Shown one piece after another: positions 32,170 through 38,377 of a stretch of DNA of 38,377 nt. The DNA comes from Iphinoe sp. HA4291-MV1. Lineage in GTDB: Bacteria > Cyanobacteriota > Cyanobacteriia > Cyanobacteriales > Nostocaceae. Each line of letters opens with the position of its first letter. Positions within the stretch are counted from its first letter, which is position 1. The notes below the pieces were generated by a model. That model was not told the origin of the DNA, ran no database searches, and saw only the letters and a program-made list of their open reading frames with translations. The DNA lies in the NCBI GenBank assembly GCA_019359415.1, contig JAHHHH010000075.1, positions 1 to 38,377 on the forward strand. The letters run 5' to 3'. Both the position numbers and the translations under genes were made by a program.

Positions 32170-32730
32170 CTAATACTGATTAAACTCATCTGACATATCT
32201 GTATTTGACTTAGTGGTTCTTCTTTGTTTCTGCTTAGCAGGTTTGCTAGTTTCCTGCTCTTGTTCTCTATCATCTATCTGCTTTTTCTCATCTGTCAATT
32301 CGTGATTCTCCTGAGCTGAAGAAGATTGGACTAAATCAGCTTTTGAGTTAACAGAAGAATTTAATGAAGAAGTTAATTCAGTTTCTGGCAGAGTTCCTGA
32401 TGAGTTAGGTATATTCTCTGAAGTAGAAGCCTGCTTTGCTTGTTCTGATTTCGCCACTCGTTTTTTCGAGCGTTTTTCTTTATCAATCTCGGTTAAGTAC
32501 TGCTTGAGAGTCGCCGCCGAAACCAGAATTCCTTGTTGCTCAAGCAGCGCAGATAAGTCTTGGTAGCTGTATCCCTTCTTCAAAGCCGAGTGAAGCTTAT
32601 CACGGAGAAAGTAAATACTCTCCCGTAGTGATAGTTCTTCTTTCGGCTTCTCTTCTAGCTGCTCTAGTTTTGTGAGAGTCGCTTTGAGAGTATCAATATG
32701 AATCTTTTGTCCAGGCTTTGTAGTTGCCAT
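32170..32730 (-). CDS. Mobilisation accessory DNA-binding protein (TraK/MobC-like role)
   Basis: A 186-residue protein. Residues about 30-85 (SLRESIYFLRDKLHSALKKG, YSYQDLSALLEQQGI, VSAATLKQYLTEI) resemble the helix-turn-helix segment of oriT-binding accessory proteins, where a helix bundle is followed by ALxxGYSxxxLxxxLxxxGIxVSxxTLxxYL. The C-terminal 95 residues are low-complexity and charged. It is the first gene of the minus-strand mobilisation block, starting 452 bases from and divergent to the relaxase, so it probably binds the oriT between them. Confidence 0.7.
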   Translation of the reverse strand: MATTKPGQKIHIDTLKATLTKLEQLEEKPKEELSLRESIYFLRDKLHSALKKGYSYQDLSALLEQQGILVSAATLKQYLTEIDKEKRSKKRVAKSEQAKQASTSENIPNSSGTLPETELTSSLNSSVNSKADLVQSSSAQENHELTDEKKQIDDREQEQETSKPAKQKQRRTTKSNTDMSDEFNQY

Positions 32731-33182
32731 CGTGAACGAAAATTTTACTTATCCAGTTTAGAAATAATGTTACAACGTTCCACACCGAAAAACATCTTGG
32801 GTTTTGGGGGAAATGCGAAAGAGAAAGGGATGGAACGGAGCAGTTGCTCCGAACTTCACCGCTACCCTTTACCTTTCTGATCTAATGTATTATTTTACAC
32901 GTCTATGATAGAATCAACTTACTTTGAGCAAATAGCGTTGTGCTTGGAGTATCAGTCTGCTCACACGGGTTGTTGGGTTTTGTCGAGGGTTCTTTCTCAG
33001 TAGCAGAGAGACCGTCTTTTTTACCCCCGTGGGTCGTGCTACTGGGTTGTCGAGTGAATTGTCCCGTCTCTCTACTAACTCCACAATTTTGCCCCCTACG
33101 GGGGACGCTGCGCTCAAAATTGTTCCGCTCGCTAGGGGGAGTACCCCCTCAGAACCCCCCGACTACTGGGAAAGAAAAAAGT
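32731..33182. promoter_or_regulatory. Candidate oriT region between mobilisation genes and relaxase
   Basis: This 452-base stretch has no supported gene and several inverted repeats: CGGAGCA-GT-TGCTCCG (about 32834-32849), an imperfect TACTTTGAGCA...TGCTTGGAGTA (32920-32951) with GTTGTG near its centre, and GGGGG/CCCCC hairpins at about 33101-33165. MobV nick sites usually lie next to the relaxase gene at an inverted repeat. I cannot place the nick. Confidence 0.45.
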
Positions 33183-35093
33183 ATGGCATACGCAATCTGC
33201 CGAATCCAAAAACTTAAGGCTGGGAATATCGGTGGGTCTTCTAGACATACCAACCGAGAATGCTACACGCCCAATGCTGACCCAGAGAAAGAGCATATCC
33301 GCATTATTGGGTTACCAGATGGACCATTAACCCCAAATCTGGAAACTTTGGTTCGGCAGCGAATTGGTTCGCAGATGATTCGTAAAAATGCAGTGTTGGC
33401 AGTAGAATTTCTCTTAACTGCTAGCCCGGAATATTTCCGACCCGATAACCCAGCAAGAGCGGGATACTATGACTCAAAACGACTAGAAGATTTCCAAAAG
33501 AAAGCTTGTGAATGGTTGCTCAATAGGTATGGTGATCGCATAGTCAGAGCTGAACTTCACTTGGACGAATCCACTCCCCATATTCATGCATACATGGTGC
33601 CGCTGGATGAGAAAGGCAAGCTCAATTGTAGGGGTTTATTAGGTGGTAGCCGTTATCGCCTCAGTGAACTGCAAGATAGTTTTGCATCAGCTATGGAACC
33701 TTTGGGTTTAGAGCGCGGCATTAAAGGAAGCAAAGCTCAGCACACTGACATCAAAAAATATTATACAGCTATCAATACTGCACCAGAACTAGTCGTAGAG
33801 CCGCTGACTGTGCAACAGCAGTTAGCAGACAGACAACGGGCGCTTAAAAAAAGTGCGGAAATGGAGCGGACTGCTGCTGCTCTTTCATTGGAGAATCAAA
33901 AGTTAAAACGTCAACTGACTGATGTATCAGCCTCAGCTAAAACCCAAAAAGAAGAAGCGAGCAAGTGGAAGAAAAAATATGAGGATTTAGCAAACAGAGT
34001 TCGGGACATTCCACTGGAGCAAGTTGCTTATGAATTAGGATTAGACCCAGACTCAAAAGAGAAACATAAGTGGGAGAATTCAAACCACATTATCAATATT
34101 ACTGGCAGCAAATTTTATGACTGGAAACAGTTAAAAGGTGGTGGCGGTGCAATTGACTTGGTGATGCATATTAATCAATGTGATTTCAAACAAGCAGTCG
34201 CCTGGTTGGGAGAGCGAATAGGAGAATCAGCTGCAATACAAGCTACCACCTATCACACCAGAACTATTATCCAGTCAGAACCATTAAAGCAGTTTGTGCC
34301 ACCCGAAGAAAATCAGAACAACTGGCAGCAGGTTAGAAGCTACTTAACCCTGAAGCGAAGACTGCCAAGTGCCTTGGTAGATACCCTGCATCAGCAGGGG
34401 TTAATTTATGCAGACGATAAGCAAAATCTTGTTTCTCTGAATCGCTCTCTTGATGGGGTTGAAATCACCGGGAATACGGTTCGGTTAGGGAGGTTATCTG
34501 TTGAGGCAAGCAGGGGGAGCAGGGGGAGAAGAGGGGCAGGGGGAGAAGAGTTAATGGACATTAATTCTTTTTCCTCCCCTGCTTCCCCTGCCTCCCCTGC
34601 CTCCCCTGCTTATCCAAACCGTATTGAAATCACTGGAGCATCCCTCAGAGGTACAGTAGGAGATGACAACCAATTCAAAGGATTAGCTCGTGGCTCTAAG
34701 CGTTCTCTTGGTTGGTTTTACTTTGTGCGTGGTGGACAATCTTTTGACCCGATTCAACGAGCGGTGCTTTTCGAGTCTCCCATTGATGCAATGTCATTTG
34801 CGGTGTTAGACCGTACCGACTCACGCAAGACGATTTATTTATCTACAGATGGGGCAGGTCATGTACCGCTGGATTTTTTACAAGCACTACCACAAAGGTC
34901 TGTGATTATTGCTTATGACAATGATAAAGTAGGAGAGGAGATGGCGCAAAGGGTAATAGAGCAGTTGCCCAATTCGCTACGCCTTTCACCTGATGCATTA
35001 GACTGGAATGAGCAGCTAAAGAAGAGCTTGAATTTTGAGCGGCACAATCAGCAAGAGTACTCACACAAGCGCAGCAGAGGATTGAGTCGTTAA
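33183..35093 (+). CDS. MobV-family relaxase fused to a primase-like Toprim domain
   Basis: A 636-residue protein from ATG 33183 (MAYAICRIQKLKAGNIGGSS), the classic Mob/Pre N-terminus; the frame stays open 243 bases upstream but lacks protein-like sequence. The metal motif HLDESTPHIHAYMVP (H126, D128, E129, H133, H135) marks the relaxase, which nicks oriT and pilots the strand. Residues about 215-275 are coiled coil, 275-345 resemble the N-terminal domain of primase-like proteins (FYDWKQLKGGGGAIDLVMHI), and 525-610 are a Toprim fold (LFESPIDAMSF, then IIAYDNDKVGEEMA). Residues about 431-481 come from a miniature repeat inserted in frame. The relaxase-Toprim pairing probably couples transfer with priming in the recipient. 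Confidence 0.85.
   Translation: MAYAICRIQKLKAGNIGGSSRHTNRECYTPNADPEKEHIRIIGLPDGPLTPNLETLVRQRIGSQMIRKNAVLAVEFLLTASPEYFRPDNPARAGYYDSKRLEDFQKKACEWLLNRYGDRIVRAELHLDESTPHIHAYMVPLDEKGKLNCRGLLGGSRYRLSELQDSFASAMEPLGLERGIKGSKAQHTDIKKYYTAINTAPELVVEPLTVQQQLADRQRALKKSAEMERTAAALSLENQKLKRQLTDVSASAKTQKEEASKWKKKYEDLANRVRDIPLEQVAYELGLDPDSKEKHKWENSNHIINITGSKFYDWKQLKGGGGAIDLVMHINQCDFKQAVAWLGERIGESAAIQATTYHTRTIIQSEPLKQFVPPEENQNNWQQVRSYLTLKRRLPSALVDTLHQQGLIYADDKQNLVSLNRSLDGVEITGNTVRLGRLSVEASRGSRGRRGAGGEELMDINSFSSPASPASPASPAYPNRIEITGASLRGTVGDDNQFKGLARGSKRSLGWFYFVRGGQSFDPIQRAVLFESPIDAMSFAVLDRTDSRKTIYLSTDGAGHVPLDFLQALPQRSVIIAYDNDKVGEEMAQRVIEQLPNSLRLSPDALDWNEQLKKSLNFERHNQQEYSHKRSRGLSR
34473..34625. mobile_element. 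Miniature repeat inserted in frame in the relaxase gene
   Basis: The left end AATACGGTTCGGTTAG (34473 on) and the right end CTTATCCAAACCGTATT (ending 34625) are imperfect inverted repeats. GAAATCACCGG (34461-34471) and GAAATCACTGG (34626-34636) flank them as a probable 11-bp target duplication with one change. Between are GGGGAGCAG-type and CTCCCCTGC-type repeats in inverted order. The 153 bases are exactly 51 codons and carry no stop in the reading frame. Confidence 0.65.
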
Positions 35094-35108
35094 TGCCAGT
35101 TGTTGACC

Positions 35109-35157
35109 GAGCGCTGTAGAATAATCTTGAACAACAACACATTGACTCGCAGCGCTC
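35109..35157. terminator. Inverted repeat downstream of the relaxase gene
   Basis: GAGCGCTG (35109-35116) pairs with CAGCGCTC (35150-35157) over a 33-base loop, between the relaxase stop and the convergent remnant gene. It may be a bidirectional terminator or only part of the GAGCGC-rich pattern of the backbone. Confidence 0.35.
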
Positions 35158-35216
35158 AGTCACCGCTTCGCTACAACTGGCTCTACACAGATGAGAGGGG
35201 TTTTGTTTTTCTCCCT

Positions 35217-35717
35217 TTAGAAAAGTGTAAAAGTGTCGGACTGTAGTTCTCCCAGTTCGCAGGAGTGCAACTCTTGTAAGATTCCTCTCATTTCATCTAC
35301 AGATTGTTTGTTACCTTTAAATGAGAAAGAACGGCACGCATCGCGCAGGCTAATAGATTGCTTATCGGTTCTCTTGAGATAATCAAGGAATGCTTGACCT
35401 TTTTCTGATAGGCGGCTGTTGCGTTCTACAGTGCTCGGTGAGGAATCACCAGAGTACTGAGCCGAATATTCCTCATCTTCCTTGGTGATGTCTGGAATGA
35501 TACCTAATGCCCATTCTCCTGAGTCAGTGATTGAGGATAAAATTACGGGTTGCCCCAGTTCTATAGATGCTTTCTTGACTTCTGGGTTGCCAAGCAATTG
35601 TGCTAAGGGGTCTTGTTGTAGAGATATGGCAATTAAATGTGGGAGACTTTGATTTTTATGGACGCAAGTTGAGAGTTTTAGGTCACGGGGTCTTACACGT
35701 AAAAAAATGAGCCAGGG
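35217..35717 (-). pseudogene. 5'-truncated gene remnant
   Basis: An open frame of 166 codons ends at 35217 but has no usable start: from the upstream stop at 35718-35720 the only candidate is TTG at 35597, which would cut off clearly protein-like sequence (STCVHKNQSLPHLIAISLQQ, then DPLAQLLGNPEVKKASIELG). The rest (GQAFLDYLKRTDKQSISLRD, RGILQELHSCELGELQ) looks like the C-terminal helix-turn-helix part of a larger replication or primase-associated protein of plasmid type, but I cannot name it. The N-terminus has probably been lost to a deletion. The 126-residue product from the TTG could still be made. Confidence 0.5.
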
Positions 35718-35728
35718 TTAGGGAACAA

Positions 35729-35884
35729 ATGAAGAATATTTGGATCTGGACTTTGGATGTAGCGAATACGATAGCAGATTGGTTAATTGCCAGGGGTGAT
35801 TTGAATGCCAATTTCCCAATTTTTACGGCGTTATATTTCCACAACAAAGGGCAATTATTGATGACAGATGCTATCTATCAATAG
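35729..35884 (+). CDS. Small 51-residue ORF
   Basis: The frame begins MKNIWIWTLDVANTIADWLI and ends in MTDAIYQ. AGGG lies nine bases upstream of the ATG. It is not recognised, has no neighbour in the same frame, and sits in a region of decayed sequence. It may be a fragment or a chance ORF. Confidence 0.3.
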   Translation: MKNIWIWTLDVANTIADWLIARGDLNANFPIFTALYFHNKGQLLMTDAIYQ

Positions 35885-35981
35885 ATACTTTTCTCGATTC
35901 TCATCATTACATATTTGGCAAATAATTATATAATTGACGTCAGCATCTCGTCACTAAAAAAATCAACCAATTTCTTGTTCT

Positions 35982-38069
35982 ATGACCGAAGTAGCCCTCA
36001 CCTATGAACTTAGAGATTATCAGCGCAAATGGATAAAGGATATTTGGGATTCATGGAAGAGAGGGAATAGAAGAGTACTTGCTCAGTTACCTACTGGCGC
36101 AGGTAAGACTATCTGCTTTGCTCATATCTGTGACAAATTTTTTCGTCTTCAACAACAACAGGTTTTAGTCATCGCCCACCGCATTGAATTAATTACTCAA
36201 GCTGCCGAAAAGTTAGAAACTATTGTTGGCGAATCAGTAGGTATTATCAAAGGAGGATGTCCAGCGCATCCAGAGCGCCAAATTCAAGTTGCCAGTGTTC
36301 AAACCTTAGCCAGACGAGAGCTATTAGAACTACCATTAAACATTGGACTTTTACTTTTTGACGAGGCACATCACACCAGCGCTTCATCATATAGACGGCT
36401 GATTGAACATTATCAAAATGCCCGCATCTTAGGTGTAACTGCCACTCCTCAAAGAATCGACGGTCAAGGATTTCAAGAATTATTTGACGATTTAGTGGTG
36501 GGAATACCCACAGCAGCTTTAATCAAAGAGGGATATTTAAGTAAATTTAGATTATTTGCCACCAACCAAACGATTTCTACTACTGGGGTTCAAAAGTCTC
36601 GTGGAGATTTTAGAGCCAAGGAACTAGCTGTTGCTGTCACCAGCCAAATCGGAGTTGATGAAATCTTTCAAAACTACTTAAAATATGCTAAAAATTTGCG
36701 GACAGTCATTTTCGCATGTAGCCTAGAACATAGTCGAGCGCTAGCGGCGGAATTTTGCCGTCATGGGATTAAAGCCGAACATTTAGATGGGCAAACCAAA
36801 CCAGAATCAAGAGTTCAAATCCTAGAACGGTTCCGTAGCGGGGTCATCCAAGTCATTACTAATTACGAAATCTTAACAGAGGGATATGATTGTCCCAATA
36901 TCGAGTGCATCTACTGTGTTCGTCCAACCGAAAGCTTAACTTTATGGCTTCAGATGACAGGACGGGTTTTGAGAACTCACAGTGTCAAACCAACGGCTGT
37001 CATCATTGACGTAACTGACAACTGGAAAAAGCACGGACTCCCGGACGAGCAGCGTCAATGGAGCTTAGAACCAAAAACCCTTACCCCCTCAAAATCTTTG
37101 GGTTTAATCCAATGTCCACATTGCACTCATGTTTTTCAGCCTCTTTCTCATGAAAGAGCGATTGTTGACGCAGAAATCGGTGAGGACGGTTTAGTCATTG
37201 AACATCACTCAGCGATTTGCCCTAGCTGCGGTCAATGCGTCAAGTTTACTACCAAAGAAACTACAAACCAAAACCTGAAAAGCACGATAAGAATCCGACT
37301 TCAAAATAGCCGAAATCTTGACCTCACAGAAATTGACCTGTCTGTGTCGGGTGCTAGATTAGAAATGGTGTACGACATGCTGTACTCACAGAACTTAAGA
37401 AACGCTCCTCCCGCCAAAATCTACAAAGCTATCTTCATGACCTTTATCGAAAAAATCTCAGAATTTAGCTTGGGGGATTGGCGAGAGATTGTCAAAATGG
37501 TTGAACGCTCTGAACCAGCAACGACTAAAAAAGCCTGGGAGCTATACACTGAAGCACTTGATAGGCATAAAAATCGCCTCAGAGCTCTGTCTTTTATCGA
37601 GCAGCGAAAGTCAAAGAATCAAGTCAAGATACCAGCTTTGAGAGGAACTACAGATAAATCTCTTAATCAGGTAGCCCCCAATATATCATCTGCAGGAGAG
37701 CAACAACCTAAATCATCTCCAATCAAACAAAATTTAGGTAATCCCTATTTTCAGAAAAAATATGCCCAGGAATGGGAACAATCCTTAGCTAAGTGTTCGG
37801 TGACAACTGCCGAGTTTTTGAGCCAGAATACTGGATTATTTCATGTAGAAACCACACCGAAATTTGTGAACATTTCTCTGGAGATTGAGAATATTCCTAA
37901 CCTGAAATTAAAGCTCAAAGAAGTTTATAATGCTACAGAAATTCAGTCGGCTTTCAGTCAGGGCTTTGGTAAACAGGCTAAGGTGATGCTGAGATTAGTT
38001 CCGACCCAAACTGAAAGCCAGTCTGGCGTTGAGATAGGAAACGGACAAAAAACAACGCTCGACGTATAA
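35982..38069 (+). CDS. SF2 DEAD/DEAH-box helicase, SSL2/RadD-like
   Basis: A 695-residue superfamily 2 helicase. Motifs in order: Q-like YELRDYQRKW (about 8-17), I PTGAGKT (37-43), II DEAH in LLFDEAHHTS (about 127-136), III VTATPQR (about 152), IV/V FACSLEHSRA and ILTEGYDCPNIE, VI QMTGRVLR (about 326-333). A zinc-ribbon-like part follows (CPHC about 382, CPSC about 416), then a helical C-terminal region. It is close to the COG1061 and RadD group, which acts in DNA repair and recombination intermediates. The last nine codons (from GGACAAAAAACAACGCTCGA) lie in a dispersed repeat, so the end of the protein may have been altered by an element. It stands alone, perhaps supporting plasmid replication or repair. 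Confidence 0.85.
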   Translation: MTEVALTYELRDYQRKWIKDIWDSWKRGNRRVLAQLPTGAGKTICFAHICDKFFRLQQQQVLVIAHRIELITQAAEKLETIVGESVGIIKGGCPAHPERQIQVASVQTLARRELLELPLNIGLLLFDEAHHTSASSYRRLIEHYQNARILGVTATPQRIDGQGFQELFDDLVVGIPTAALIKEGYLSKFRLFATNQTISTTGVQKSRGDFRAKELAVAVTSQIGVDEIFQNYLKYAKNLRTVIFACSLEHSRALAAEFCRHGIKAEHLDGQTKPESRVQILERFRSGVIQVITNYEILTEGYDCPNIECIYCVRPTESLTLWLQMTGRVLRTHSVKPTAVIIDVTDNWKKHGLPDEQRQWSLEPKTLTPSKSLGLIQCPHCTHVFQPLSHERAIVDAEIGEDGLVIEHHSAICPSCGQCVKFTTKETTNQNLKSTIRIRLQNSRNLDLTEIDLSVSGARLEMVYDMLYSQNLRNAPPAKIYKAIFMTFIEKISEFSLGDWREIVKMVERSEPATTKKAWELYTEALDRHKNRLRALSFIEQRKSKNQVKIPALRGTTDKSLNQVAPNISSAGEQQPKSSPIKQNLGNPYFQKKYAQEWEQSLAKCSVTTAEFLSQNTGLFHVETTPKFVNISLEIENIPNLKLKLKEVYNATEIQSAFSQGFGKQAKVMLRLVPTQTESQSGVEIGNGQKTTLDV

Positions 38070-38070
38070 T
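38043..38070. repeat. Single end of the 14232-14465 element family
   Basis: This sequence, beginning GGACAAAAAACAACGCTCGA and ending CGTATAAT, matches the terminal repeats at 14232 and 14438 in about 25 of 28 positions. It supplies the last codons and stop of the helicase gene. Confidence 0.55.
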
Positions 38071-38110
38071 TTTTGAAGCTGTATCTCGTAATCTAAAGCA
38101 GAATAAGAGA

Positions 38111-38162
38111 GTGAAGTACCCACCATCATAGTCGGTACTCCGATTGATGGTGGGTACTTCAC
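38111..38162. terminator. Long perfect hairpin downstream of the helicase
   Basis: GTGAAGTACCCACCATCA (38111-38128) is exactly complementary to TGATGGTGGGTACTTCAC (38145-38162). The 16-base loop can fold further (TCGG/CCGA). No U-run follows. It may be a terminator-like barrier, a single-strand origin, or a recombination or mobile hairpin. Confidence 0.55.
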
Positions 38163-38256
38163 GCAGCGCTACTGTCAATCAACAACAAGCTCTAATGCTA
38201 AGTAGTCGTGTTTGTAATCAAGCCAAAAGAAGTCATCAACTAATTCCAGCGCACAA

Positions 38257-38377
38257 TCAGTAGACCGAAAACTTTTGTCAGTCAACGCAAGAATGAGGGT
38301 TTGGGGCGATGTTTTGGGCACAGGGTCGAGCGATCGCTTACCTTAGCAGGAGAACTCATCTACAACCCTATTGCTCA
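38257..38377. mobile_element. Left part of the MITE-like element spanning the junction
   Basis: TCAGTAGACCGAAAA (38257-38271) is the terminal repeat whose partner is at 111-125. GAATGAGGGTTTGGGGCG follows and is shared in part with 14029-14080. A HIP1 octamer lies at 38332. The last 32 bases repeat positions 1-32. Confidence 0.6.

Noticed and set aside
32940-33182. 81-residue N-terminal extension of the relaxase
   Set aside because: MAYAICRIQKLK at 33183 is the characteristic MobV N-terminus; the upstream frame covers the probable oriT.

Overview
The window looks like one complete circular plasmid of about 38.35 kb: bases 1-32 are repeated exactly at 38346-38377, so the sequence closes on itself. 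The host is most likely a filamentous, probably Nostocales, cyanobacterium. Reasons: HIP1 octamers (GCGATCGC near 1089, 4014, 14114, 38332), heptameric tandem repeats (CTCCTGA, CTTCTGC), a LRR-Roc-COR protein and a membrane pentapeptide-repeat protein of a type common in that group, and a MobV-Toprim relaxase. No rRNA, tRNA or CRISPR array was seen. The family assignments come from motifs read by eye, not from searches.

Backbone 1 (1-11.5 kb). A minus-strand replication block holds a winged-helix-type initiator followed by a plasmid DnaB helicase. The initiator gene contains four copies of a palindromic 13-mer on a 21-bp grid, probably the origin. Four small overlapping minus-strand genes follow, headed by a ribbon-helix-helix-like (RHH) protein whose start faces an operator/promoter region. 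A dense cluster of TGTCGCG motifs (5122-5352) precedes a long plus-strand operon: ParM-like actin, RHH-like partner, small membrane and helical proteins, and a membrane-anchored FtsK/coupling-type ATPase. This looks like a plasmid segregation or DNA-transport module.

Cargo 1 (11.7-21.6 kb). A membrane pentapeptide protein and a LRR-Roc-COR protein carry nearly the same C-terminal tail of about 115 residues. They flank a minus-strand operon of three nucleotide or sugar-phosphate enzymes: a Maf-PfkB-Maf triple fusion, a PfkB kinase and an NDK-like protein with a large insertion. The Roc-COR gene and the operon share a 130-bp divergent promoter region with a perfect palindrome. I do not recognise this combination. 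A sensing and nucleotide-modifying (perhaps defence) role is inference.

Backbone 2 and cargo 2 (21.6-30.1 kb). A small Fim-type tyrosine recombinase and a second partition pair (ParA + RHH) are followed by a likely undescribed RiPP-like cluster. It has a 34-residue acidic peptide, an S-adenosylmethionine decarboxylase with its catalytic residues, a HemN/HemW-like radical SAM enzyme, a P450 with an altered I-helix motif, and an MFS exporter. An acetyltransferase with a foreign C-terminus follows.

Mobilisation (30.2-35.1 kb) and end (35.2-38.3 kb). A coiled-coil membrane protein, a ParA-like MobD-type ATPase and a DNA-binding accessory protein lie opposite a MobV relaxase fused to a Toprim domain. 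The relaxase gene carries an in-frame miniature repeat insertion. A decayed gene, a small ORF and an SF2 helicase complete the circle. MITE-like elements sit at the junction and near 14 kb.
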